Assembly (NCBI GenBank): GCA_964643885.1
Contig: CAZXUI010000077.1
Coordinates: 1 to 22,866 of the forward strand
DNA length: 22,866 bases
From: CAADGL01 sp964643885
GTDB lineage: Bacteria > Planctomycetota > Phycisphaerae > UBA1845 > Fen-1342
Reading direction: 5' to 3'
The notes beneath the pieces are model-generated. The model had not been told where the DNA came from. It saw only the letters and a program-made list of their open reading frames with translations, and did not search any database. A program made the translations under genes and the position numbers. Positions 15,857 to 22,611 of this stretch are shown here, one piece after another. Numbering within the stretch: the stretch's first letter is position 1; each line of letters starts with the position of its first letter.

Positions 15857-16143
15857 GCCGGGGCGTCGCGGCGCTTCTCGCGGACGCGCCGGATGACATC
15901 CGCCTACCTCGGTCTCTCGTTCGTTTGACTTCAGGTGTGCGCGTTTCGGCGCGTCGGCGCGGGGTGATCTGCTGCGCTGGCCCGCTCCCTTACCAGGCTG
16001 TCGAAATACTCGATCTCGCGCTGTTCGAGTACCGAGTTTGCCCATCGAACCCCGGGGGTCGGATGCGACGCCAGGCGATCGATGGGCTGTCGAAGAACGC
16101 CGGCGCGACTTTTTCGACAGCCTGTTACGGTCGCGGCTCTGAG
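15855..16143 (-). mobile_element. Third, inverted and damaged copy of the 172-bp element, interrupted by an insertion
   Basis: Read on the minus strand this matches the elements at 17678-17849 and 20054-20225. Shared blocks include GATGACATCCGCCTACCTC (plus strand, about 15892-15910), TTCAGGTGTGCG and GCGCTGGCCCGCTCCCTTA. One terminal repeat is mostly deleted at the 15855 end. The other is split: CCCGCTCCCTTAC ends at 15993 and TTACGGTCGCGGCTC resumes at 16125, with a 131-bp element between. Beyond 16143, GTCGCGGCTCG matches the 24-bp flanking unit. Together with the insertion it fills the 309-bp gap between the small membrane gene and the nitrilase stop. Confidence 0.85.
15994..16124. mobile_element. 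131-bp miniature element with CAGGCTGTCGAAA termini and TTAC target duplication
   Basis: The left end CAGGCTGTCGAAA and the inverted right end match over 13 of 13 bases (17 of 19 in longer comparison). TTAC flanks both sides (15990-15993, 16125-16128), and removing the element plus one TTAC restores CCCTTACGGTCGCGG, the sequence seen intact at 17830-17844 and 20206-20220. Internally, TACTCG/CGAGTA (16007-16031) and GCCCATCGA/TCGATGGGC (16040-16087) form further stems. GGCTGTCGAA recurs at 16085-16094 and can also pair with the right end. It has no coding capacity, so it needs a transposase in trans. Confidence 0.85.
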
Positions 16144-16165
16144 CAGAGTGGGGGTCGCGGCTCGA

Positions 16166-17527
16166 CTAGAATTCGTAGAGCGCGGGTGTCCGGCCGGCCA
16201 GCACGTCGGTCCGCGGAGCGACGTGCTTGCTGCATGCCTGGGGGAGATTCAGCAGATAGGTTTCCGTGTCGGCCGTGCTCGCGGCCGGCTTGAGCGGCAG
16301 GCCGCGCACGTCGAAGGCGAGCGAGCCGTTCTCACCGGCGGCGACGACGAAGACGCGGTTCTCCGCGGCCCGCGCCCGCAGCGATTCGGGCAGTGCCCGC
16401 GTGCCCCAGACCACCACCAGGTGTGCGCCCGCGAGCGCGGCGATGCGAGCCGCGGCGAAGTTGCGCGCGGCGGTGTCGGCAATGACGGCGATGCGGGCGC
16501 TGCGCGGCGGATCCGGCATCGGGCGGGCCGCCGGCGGGGAGAATTCGAGCAGCTCTTCCCGCGGGCCGTCGATGCGAAGCGCCGGCGGCGAGCCGGGCCT
16601 GCCCGCGGCGGGGCTCGCGCCGCGCAACTCCACGATGATCCGCGAATCGCTTCGCCGGACGGTGAGCTTCGCGGCCGGCGGGTTTGGCGGCGGCGAGAGA
16701 CCGGCCGACAGCAGCCTTTCGCGCTGCGGCGGCGAGAGTTCGAAGCGGCGCGGCCGGCCGAGTCGGACCTCTGCGAGGCTGAGCGAGGTCGCATGCTGGT
16801 CGCAGATGGCGAGCCGCTCGCCGCCGGCGGCACAGATGAGGCTGGAGCCGACGAACGTGGTCGTGCCCTCGACGCCGCACTTGCTGGCGGATGCGATGGG
16901 GATGCCGTGCTCGGCCGCGCGGGCGGGGATGAGGAAATCCGGCTGCGGGTTCCAGAACCGCTGCGGCGTGCCGCCGTTGACCCACGCGGTGGGCTGAAGG
17001 ATGAGCTGCGCCCCGCGGGCGGTGAGTGTCGCGGCGATCTCCGGCAGGCGGGCGTCGGCGCAGATCATGATGCCGATGCGGCCGAGGCGCGTGTCGATGG
17101 GCTGGATCGAGCGGCCGGGGGCGAACCAGTCGTGGTCAAAGTCCCAGAGGAAGCACTTGTCGTAGGCGCCGAGGATCGCCCCGTCGGCGTCGATCAGGGC
17201 GGCGCGGTTCCAGAGCCGCTGGTCCTGCTCGGCGACGTAGCCGGCGCAGATCATCAGGTGCGCGTCGCGAGCCCGGGCGGCGAGATGATCCAGAAAGTAG
17301 TGCTCGTCGGGCAGGCCCTGGCGGCGGGCGGCGTGATAGGCGGCGGTCGAGCCGATCACGTATGCGGGCCAGGCGCACTCGGGCAGGACGAGCAGATCAG
17401 CGCCGTTTTCGGCGGCCGTCGAGAGCAGTTGATCGATCGTGTCGAGCGTGGTGAGCCAGGCGTCGAGCGGGGCGCCGGGTGTTTGTGCGATGGCGATACG
17501 GAGGGATTTCGGCGCGGTGGAGGGCAT
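16166..17527 (-). CDS. Carbon-nitrogen hydrolase (nitrilase superfamily) with a partial second domain
   Basis: This 453-aa enzyme should cleave a C-N bond of an amide or nitrile. The catalytic triad is Glu50 (LVLPECAWP), Lys124 (YDKCFLW) and Cys156 (GIMICADARLPE), in a normal nitrilase domain of about 270 residues. After a Pro-rich linker (about 270-335), residues 340-453 look like the second half of another nitrilase domain (RIAVIADTAARN, AHLVVVWG, AENRVFVVAAGENG, SKHVAPRTDVLAGRTPALY) without catalytic residues. There is no signal peptide. The ATG at 17527 lacks a strong ribosome site. The stop is two nt from sequence resembling the flanking unit of the inserted repeat element. The substrate cannot be inferred. 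Confidence 0.88.
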   Translation of the reverse strand: MPSTAPKSLRIAIAQTPGAPLDAWLTTLDTIDQLLSTAAENGADLLVLPECAWPAYVIGSTAAYHAARRQGLPDEHYFLDHLAARARDAHLMICAGYVAEQDQRLWNRAALIDADGAILGAYDKCFLWDFDHDWFAPGRSIQPIDTRLGRIGIMICADARLPEIAATLTARGAQLILQPTAWVNGGTPQRFWNPQPDFLIPARAAEHGIPIASASKCGVEGTTTFVGSSLICAAGGERLAICDQHATSLSLAEVRLGRPRRFELSPPQRERLLSAGLSPPPNPPAAKLTVRRSDSRIIVELRGASPAAGRPGSPPALRIDGPREELLEFSPPAARPMPDPPRSARIAVIADTAARNFAAARIAALAGAHLVVVWGTRALPESLRARAAENRVFVVAAGENGSLAFDVRGLPLKPAASTADTETYLLNLPQACSKHVAPRTDVLAGRTPALYEF

Positions 17528-17631
17528 TGGGGCGTCCGTGTCTGCCGCCTTTCGCTGATGGATCGTAGCTGGCGGGAGTGGGGCGTCAACTCAGTCGATG
17601 ATGCGCGGGCGCATCGCCGGCCATTCGAGTC

Positions 17632-17679
17632 GAGCCGCGGCCGTCTGCGTGCTCCGAGCCGCGGCCGTCAGTGTGCTCC
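17632..17679. repeat. 24-bp tandem units leading into the 172-bp element
   Basis: Two units of GAGCCGCGGCCGTC plus YGTGCTCC-type sequence (17632-17655, 17656-17679) run directly into the element's left terminal repeat, whose GAGCCGCGACC start looks like the next unit. Confidence 0.8.
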
Positions 17680-17849
17680 GAGCCGCGACCGTGAGGGAGC
17701 GGGCCAGCGCAGCAGACGTCCCCGCGCCCACGTGCCAGATCGCGCACACCTGAGGTCAACTAACGAGCGGCTGAGATAGGTGGATGTCATCAGACGCTTG
17801 CGCGAGAAGCGCCGCGCCCCCCTCCCGCTCCCTTACGGTCGCGGCTCGG
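17678..17849 (+). mobile_element. 172-bp miniature inverted-repeat element, copy A
   Basis: The ends 17678-17703 (CCGAGCCGCGACCGTGAGGG, then AGCGGG) and 17824-17849 are inverted repeats agreeing at 25 of 26 bases. The interior is about 92% identical by eye to copy B (20054-20225), which has exactly the same length, and contains no open frame of interest. It lies in the 340-bp gap between the nitrilase start and the stop of the four-helix membrane gene, 18 nt from that stop; the rest of the gap holds two 24-bp units and nothing else I recognise. Confidence 0.88.
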
Positions 17850-17867
17850 ATCATGCGGGCGGCGGAT

Positions 17868-18290
17868 TCACTCGCTCGCGGGCGACTGCTCGACCAGGTG
17901 GGAATAGCGCTTGTCGAGCGCCATCCAGCAGGCGCACGCCGTCGCGAACGAGAGCACGATCAGAAACGAGTTCGCGCCGAATGTCTGAAGCACCAGCGCC
18001 GCCGCGACCGTCGTCAGAAACAGCACGGCCGACACGCCATACGCCGCCCATAGCGCCCAGCGGACATTGTGGCGGACGAGCAGGTGCAGCCCGATGAAGG
18101 CGATGCCCAGCACGAGCACCGAGACGCTCTCCCCGTAGCTCGCAATCGACGCGCTTCCGCGGATCAGGTAGTCGATGATCACCGGCGCGATCCCCCACGC
18201 CAGCATGCTCAGTCCCTGGCACAGGCACGCGAGCTGTGCAAATTGCAGGCACTTCGAGGACCCGCCGCGCACCCTGGCCGCCGCAAACAT
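17868..18290 (-). CDS. Hypothetical four-helix integral membrane protein
   Basis: The 140-aa protein has four predicted membrane helices at about residues 21-43, 54-72, 78-102 and 107-125, with short loops and a charged C-terminus (DKRYSHLVEQ). It is rich in Ala, Leu, Val and Cys. ATG at 18290 was chosen over 18323 because CAGGAG precedes it by seven nt. It is divergent from padR, and the 175-bp region between them contains the GTATAG/CTATAC palindrome, so PadR may control it. TTGGCC with AATTAT 17 bp downstream on the minus strand is a weak candidate promoter. I do not recognise the family. Confidence 0.78.
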   Translation of the reverse strand: MFAAARVRGGSSKCLQFAQLACLCQGLSMLAWGIAPVIIDYLIRGSASIASYGESVSVLVLGIAFIGLHLLVRHNVRWALWAAYGVSAVLFLTTVAAALVLQTFGANSFLIVLSFATACACWMALDKRYSHLVEQSPASE

Positions 18291-18416
18291 GGCGAAACTC
18301 CTGTCTGACGACTCACCCGGCACCGCGCAGGCGGGGCCGCTCTCCGGGTTTCATCGGAAATAATTCGGATCGCCGTGCGGCCGGCCAAGTTTTGCGAAGA
18401 TTTTTTTGGCAACCCC

Positions 18417-18451
18417 GTATAGTTGAGCTATACTTAGATCAGCGATATATG
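18417..18451 (+). promoter_or_regulatory. padR promoter with operator-like palindrome
   Basis: GTATAG-TTGAG-CTATAC (18417-18433) is a perfect inverted repeat. It contains the likely -35 TTGAGC (18423-18428), with TATATG at 18446-18451 as -10 after 17 bp. GAGGA follows, eight nt before the padR ATG. A PadR dimer bound here would block the promoter. Confidence 0.6.
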
Positions 18452-18465
18452 CAGAGGAACGCTCC

Positions 18466-18837
18466 ATGGCCTTCGCCAGAGACCTGCTCCGCGGCAGCCT
18501 CGAACTGATGGTCCTCTCGGACCTAAGTCACGGCGACCGCTATGGTTATCAGATTCTCAACTCGCTGCGCTCGCGCAGCGACGGCCGCATCGACCTGAAG
18601 GCCGGCACGCTCTACCCCATTCTGCACAAGCTGGAGGCCGAGGGCTGCATCGCCAGCCGCTGGGACGACTCGGCCGGGCGGGACCGCAAGTGGTACGCGC
18701 TGACGGCCAAGGGCCGCAAGCGGCTGGAGAGCGCGGCCAGGGAGTGGCTGGATTACGTGGCGTGTGTGGGGAATGTGCTGCGGCCGGTGACGAAGGGGCT
18801 GGGGCTGGATCGGCCGGCGGGCAACGGGGCGGTTTGA
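18466..18837 (+). CDS. PadR family transcriptional regulator
   Basis: This 123-aa winged-helix repressor has the typical PadR start RGSLELMVLSDLSHGDRYGYQIL, the recognition region GTLYPILHKLEAEG (residues 47-60), the wing (DDSAGRDRKWYALTAKG) and a short C-terminal dimerisation helix. In this family a small ligand or stress signal releases the repressor. The palindrome at its own promoter (18417-18433) points to autoregulation and perhaps control of the divergent membrane protein. It is followed after 51 nt by the prefix/STN protein, which is probably co-transcribed. PadR genes in planctomycetes and acidobacteria often accompany proteins with the same N-terminal prefix domain. Confidence 0.93.
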   Translation: MAFARDLLRGSLELMVLSDLSHGDRYGYQILNSLRSRSDGRIDLKAGTLYPILHKLEAEGCIASRWDDSAGRDRKWYALTAKGRKRLESAAREWLDYVACVGNVLRPVTKGLGLDRPAGNGAV

Positions 18838-18888
18838 CGCGGGACGGTCTCCGGCGGCGGTGAGCCGGAGCGCAGGCGGGCGTGAGCC

Positions 18889-19917
18889 ATGCGGGATCGC
18901 GAATTCGAGGCTTACCTGGAGCTTCTGTCGCGGCTGCTGAAGCTGGACCGGCGGCAGCGGGAGGAGATTCGGCGCGAAATCGAGGCGCACGTGGCCGAGG
19001 CGCTGGAAGAGGAGCTGGCCCGCGGGCTGACGCGTGAGCAGGCGATCTGGAAGATTCTGGAGGATTTCGGCGACGCGGCGGAGCTCGCCGAGCGATTCAG
19101 CGGGGCGGCGCGAAAGCGGAGGTACATCATGCAAGGGACCCTGGCGGCGGCGTGCGTGGGGATCGTGGCGCTTTCGGTGACGCTTCTGCGGCCGGTGGTG
19201 TGGACGGCCGGCGGCGGGTCAATAGTCGGCGTGCAGTCGACGAGCGTCAGTGCGCGGCCGGCGGAGCGGCCGGAGTTCGAGCGCGTGCTGAGGCTGCTCG
19301 AGACGCGCTTCGATCCGTCGTTCGAGGATGTGCCGCTCGAGCAGGTGCTGGCATCCGTGCGCGATTCGCTGAAGATCAACGTGCTGGTGCATTGGGATAT
19401 TCTGGCGGAGCACGGCGTGGACCGGACGCGGCCGGTGTCGATGTCGCTGCGTCAGGTCAGCTATGAGCAGTTCCTGGAGCTGCTGTTCGAGACGCTGCCG
19501 GACGTGGAGCTGGGATTCGAGATTCGCGACGGCGTGCTGGTGATCTCGACCGAGGAGCGGCTCAATCGCACGATGCTGACCGAAGTGTATGACGTGCGTG
19601 ACATTCTGACGATGGCGACGCAGTGGCAGCGGATGCGGATCGCGCGGCCGCCGGCCTTGACGCAGAACGCGGAGCCGTTCGGCGACGAGGGTGGGACGAG
19701 GGAGGAGCCGCAGGAGCCGGAGCTCGCCGAAGATGCGTTGATCGATCTGGTGACGCGGTCGGTCTCGCCCGATTCGTGGGATGTCAACGGCGGGCGGGGC
19801 GGGATTTCGGCCTACGCGGGGACGCTGGTGGTGCGGAATCAGCGGCGGGCGCAGGCGGATGTTGCCAGGTTGCTGGACGACCTGCGGCGGGTGACGAGCT
19901 CGGCGGCGGTGCGGTAG
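18889..19917 (+). CDS. Membrane-anchored protein with permease-prefix-like N-terminus and STN-like domain
   Basis: The 342-aa protein has three parts. Residues 1-75 are helical and charged (REFEAYLELLSRLLKL, EEIRREIEAHVAEALEEELARG, AIWKILEDFGDAAELAERF), like the prefix domain found at the start of PadR-associated MacB-type permeases. One membrane span lies at about 80-101. Residues 145-225 resemble a secretin/TonB short N-terminal (STN) domain: LEQVLASVRDSLKINVLV, VSMSLRQVSYEQFLELL and LGFEIRDGVLVIST. The end (residues 232-336: YDVRDILT, SVSPDSWDVNGGRGG, LVVRNQRRAQADVARLLDDLR) is a pattern common in planctomycete STN-like proteins. The topology suggests a cytoplasmic N-terminus and an exported C-terminal domain. 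No permease follows. The role is unknown; it may link an envelope signal to PadR. Confidence 0.82.
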   Translation: MRDREFEAYLELLSRLLKLDRRQREEIRREIEAHVAEALEEELARGLTREQAIWKILEDFGDAAELAERFSGAARKRRYIMQGTLAAACVGIVALSVTLLRPVVWTAGGGSIVGVQSTSVSARPAERPEFERVLRLLETRFDPSFEDVPLEQVLASVRDSLKINVLVHWDILAEHGVDRTRPVSMSLRQVSYEQFLELLFETLPDVELGFEIRDGVLVISTEERLNRTMLTEVYDVRDILTMATQWQRMRIARPPALTQNAEPFGDEGGTREEPQEPELAEDALIDLVTRSVSPDSWDVNGGRGGISAYAGTLVVRNQRRAQADVARLLDDLRRVTSSAAVR

Positions 19918-19988
19918 GCGCCGTAGGCGCGGTGTCGCGATGTCGCGGTGTCGCGCGGGGGCATGTGGCGGCATGTGGTGCCGGGGGC

Positions 19989-20060
19989 GCGAGCGTCGGC
20001 GTGCTCCGAGCCGCGAGCGTCGGCGTGTTCCGAGGCGCGAGCGTCGGTGTGTTCCGAGCC
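19989..20060. repeat. Three 24-bp tandem units leading into element copy B
   Basis: Units at 19989-20012, 20013-20036 and 20037-20060 read GCGAGCGTCGGCGTG then CTCCGAGCC, with one or two changes each. The last overlaps the start of the element's left terminal repeat. Just upstream (19930-19980) are looser TGTCGCG and GGCATGTGG microrepeats. Confidence 0.88.
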
Positions 20061-20225
20061 GCGACCGAAAGGGAGCGGGCCAGCGCGGCAGACGTCCCCG
20101 CGCCCACGCGCCGGATCCCGCACACCTGATGTCAACGAACGATCGCCTGAGATAGGTGGATGTCATCAGGCGCTTGCGCGAGAAGCGCCGCGCCCCCAGC
20201 CCGGTCCCTTACGGTCGCGGCTCGG
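20054..20225 (+). mobile_element. 172-bp miniature inverted-repeat element, copy B
   Basis: The terminal repeats 20054-20079 and 20200-20225 are inverted matches of 26 bp with few mismatches. The interior matches copy A throughout; I count about 14 differences. Similarity continues a few bases outward (ATCATGCGGGC) into an AGA-loop hairpin at about 20230-20248 (GCGGGCG-AGA-CGCCCGC). It sits in the 402-bp gap between the STN-protein stop and the subtilase stop, with no gene there. Confidence 0.88.
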
Positions 20226-20229
20226 ATCA

Positions 20230-20248
20230 TGCGGGCGAGACGCCCGCG
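20230..20248. repeat. AGA-loop hairpin with compensated stem
   Basis: The core GCGGGCG-AGA-CGCCCGC belongs to the family at 7866-7953, but the outer A-T pair is replaced by G-C on both sides. It is followed by GCTCCCC in place of ACCACCC. Confidence 0.8.
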
Positions 20249-20319
20249 CTCCCCAAGGCGCGCGGGTCGCAGCACCCTCACGGTCACGGCTTGGAGCAGC
20301 ACAACGGTCCCGGCCGTGC

Positions 20320-22611
20320 CTAGCGGCAGACGTTGCCGTAGGCGCCCAGCAGGCCGGTCAGATCGTCGAAGTCGGTGTCGCCGTCGCCGTCGACGTCGCC
20401 ATCCGCATTCGTGCCATAGGCGCCGAGCAGGATGGTCATGTCGGTGAAGTCGACGTCGTTGTCGCCGTCGAGATCGCCGAAGCACTCCTCACCGTCGCAG
20501 TCGGCCTCGACGATCGCGAAGGCGTCGACCGCGGCCTCGGTGGTCGAGTTGTCCGGGTTGTCCGCGACGCTGAAGCGGACGCGGAACTGCGAGTTCGGCG
20601 TCACGAAATCGGCGATCCGCCAGGTCTGCTCGACCCACGCCGGCTGATGCAGCGCCGCCTCGACCTGGACCCAGCTCGCGCCGGCGTTGCTGGAGACCTC
20701 GACCACCAGCGCGTCGCCGTCCTGGTTGCTGTTGGACATCCAGCGGGCGTAGCGCAGCAGCGGGTCGCTGGTGCCGCTCAGGTCGAAGACGGGCGAGATC
20801 AGCCGCGTCGGGCCGCCGTCGACGTCCGACGGATTCGCACGGTTGCCGGTCAGGTAGCACTGGCCCGAGCCGTCGTAATCCTGCGTCGGGTCGCCGGCGC
20901 TGCCATTGCCGGCCGGCACGCCGCGCTCCCAGGCGCCGTCGACGACGAGCTCGTTGACCACGCCCCAGAAGTCGGCCGACTCGAAGTCGTACGCGGCGAC
21001 CGTCGTGAAATCGCCGGCCGAGAGCGTCGAGTAAACCTCGTCGGGCGCCTCGAGCGGGTCGGTGGCGATCTCGGCGTCGGTCGTGAGCGTGCTGAAGTAG
21101 AACTCGACCGTCGCCCCGCAGGTCGTCGGCGGGAAAACGGCGTTGTAGATGTTCGTGCCCAGCACGACCAGCGGAACGGCCAGCCAGCCCGAGCCGTCGT
21201 TGTAGTTCAGCAGTGAGGTGCCGGAGACCGGCGTGTCGAGATCCGCCTGAACGACGACCGGGAAGGTCGTGCCGCCGTCGGGATCGACGATGCTCGGCAG
21301 GCCGTTCGGATAGACGAAGGTCACCCGCGGGCCGGAAGCCGCCAGCTCGAGCGAGCGGCGCACTTCGATGCGGCCGTAGCCGTAGACGCTGTCGACGCCC
21401 GCGGCGCCGATGTCGTCGCAGCCGAGCTTGAGGATCTCTTCGACCTCGTCCGGTGTCAGCGACGGATCGGCCGAGAAGATCAGCCCGACCAGGCCGGCCG
21501 TCAGCGGCGTCGAGAAGCTCGTGCCGTTGGCGCCGCCGTAGGAAGTGTTGCTGTTGCGGGTCGTGGTGTAGACGTTGACGCCTGGCGCGAAGAGATCGAC
21601 GTAGTTGCCGAAGGCCGAGAAGCTGGCCCGCGAGTCGGTCGAGCCGGTCGCGCCGACGACGATCACGTCGTCGGAGTCGCGGTTGGGCGAGGAGAGGTTG
21701 CGGCTGTCGTTGCCCGCGGCCCAGCAGAGCAGCGCGCCGCGCGACTTGACGTAGGTCGCGGTCGAGCGGACGGTGCTGTTGTCGACGCCGCTGTAGCTGA
21801 CGCTGACGGCCTTGTCGCCGGCCTCGGCGGCCGTGCGGGCGGCGTGGGTCAGGTTGCTCAGCGAGGCCGAGCCGCCCGAGCTGTTCGTGACGCGCAGCAT
21901 GCGGTGGCTCAGGTTCCAGCCGACGCCGGAGACGCCGCGGCCGTTATTGCCGTTGGCGGCCGCGCAGCCGGTCACGAGCGTGCCGTGGCCGTTGATGTCG
22001 CTGATCTGTCCGCCGCTGTTCTCCCAGACGCGGTTGACGGCGTTGTAGCCCTCCTTGCGGTGCAGCAGGAGGTCTTCGTGCGTTGTGCGCACGCCGGTGT
22101 CGCACAGGGCGACCGTGATATTCGGCAGGCCGGTGTGAATGTCCCAGCCAGAGCAGGAGTTCATGCGATTCGCGTTATGATGCCACTGGTTGTTCAGCCG
22201 CGGGTCGTTCGGGCACGCCACGGGATAGACGATCCAGTCCGGATGCACGTATTCGAAGTTGCCGCTGGCCATCAGCTCGGCCGCGAGGTCGTTTTCGGTC
22301 CGGCCTTCGGGCACCCGGAAGACGTATTCGTCGGTCTGCCAGACGTACTCCTGGACCTGGTAGTTGGCGATGAGCTGGCGGGCCGCGTCGGCCTGGGCGG
22401 CCTGGAGGCGAATGGTCGCCGGGTCGCCTTCTGCGGCCGGCTGAACCGGGCGCGCGATCAGGCGGCCGGAGAATTCCTGCACGCCGGCGATCTCAACGAA
22501 TTGAAGCGGGTCGCCGGAGCCGGCGGATGAGGCCTGCTGCTGTCCGGCGGCCGCGGCGAGCGGCGAGCAGACTAGAACGGATAGAACGAGCGCCCGAATC
22601 CATCGATGCAT
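20320..22611 (-). CDS. Secreted subtilisin-like serine protease (S8) with dockerin-like C-terminus
   Basis: The 763-aa exported protease begins with a signal peptide (MHRWIRALVLSVLVCSPLAAAAG) and a propeptide to about residue 150. The catalytic triad is Asp171 (VALCDTGV), His209 (DINGHGT) and Ser365 (ANGTSFSTP), with oxyanion Asn301 (AAGN). After the catalytic domain (to about 415) comes a linker, then a jelly-roll-like region at about 570-700 (DGAWERGVPAGNG, LISPVFDLSG, VEVSSNAGASWVQVEAA). The last 55 residues carry two calcium-loop repeats (GDLDGDNDVDF and GDVDGDGDTDF, each ending LLGAYG), a planctomycete dockerin-like surface module. GAGAGGAGG lies ten nt before the ATG. It probably degrades external protein. 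The 255 bp upstream (22612-22866) hold no gene I can support, only a partial GGGCAAGC repeat near 22820. Confidence 0.94.
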   Translation of the reverse strand: MHRWIRALVLSVLVCSPLAAAAGQQQASSAGSGDPLQFVEIAGVQEFSGRLIARPVQPAAEGDPATIRLQAAQADAARQLIANYQVQEYVWQTDEYVFRVPEGRTENDLAAELMASGNFEYVHPDWIVYPVACPNDPRLNNQWHHNANRMNSCSGWDIHTGLPNITVALCDTGVRTTHEDLLLHRKEGYNAVNRVWENSGGQISDINGHGTLVTGCAAANGNNGRGVSGVGWNLSHRMLRVTNSSGGSASLSNLTHAARTAAEAGDKAVSVSYSGVDNSTVRSTATYVKSRGALLCWAAGNDSRNLSSPNRDSDDVIVVGATGSTDSRASFSAFGNYVDLFAPGVNVYTTTRNSNTSYGGANGTSFSTPLTAGLVGLIFSADPSLTPDEVEEILKLGCDDIGAAGVDSVYGYGRIEVRRSLELAASGPRVTFVYPNGLPSIVDPDGGTTFPVVVQADLDTPVSGTSLLNYNDGSGWLAVPLVVLGTNIYNAVFPPTTCGATVEFYFSTLTTDAEIATDPLEAPDEVYSTLSAGDFTTVAAYDFESADFWGVVNELVVDGAWERGVPAGNGSAGDPTQDYDGSGQCYLTGNRANPSDVDGGPTRLISPVFDLSGTSDPLLRYARWMSNSNQDGDALVVEVSSNAGASWVQVEAALHQPAWVEQTWRIADFVTPNSQFRVRFSVADNPDNSTTEAAVDAFAIVEADCDGEECFGDLDGDNDVDFTDMTILLGAYGTNADGDVDGDGDTDFDDLTGLLGAYGNVCR

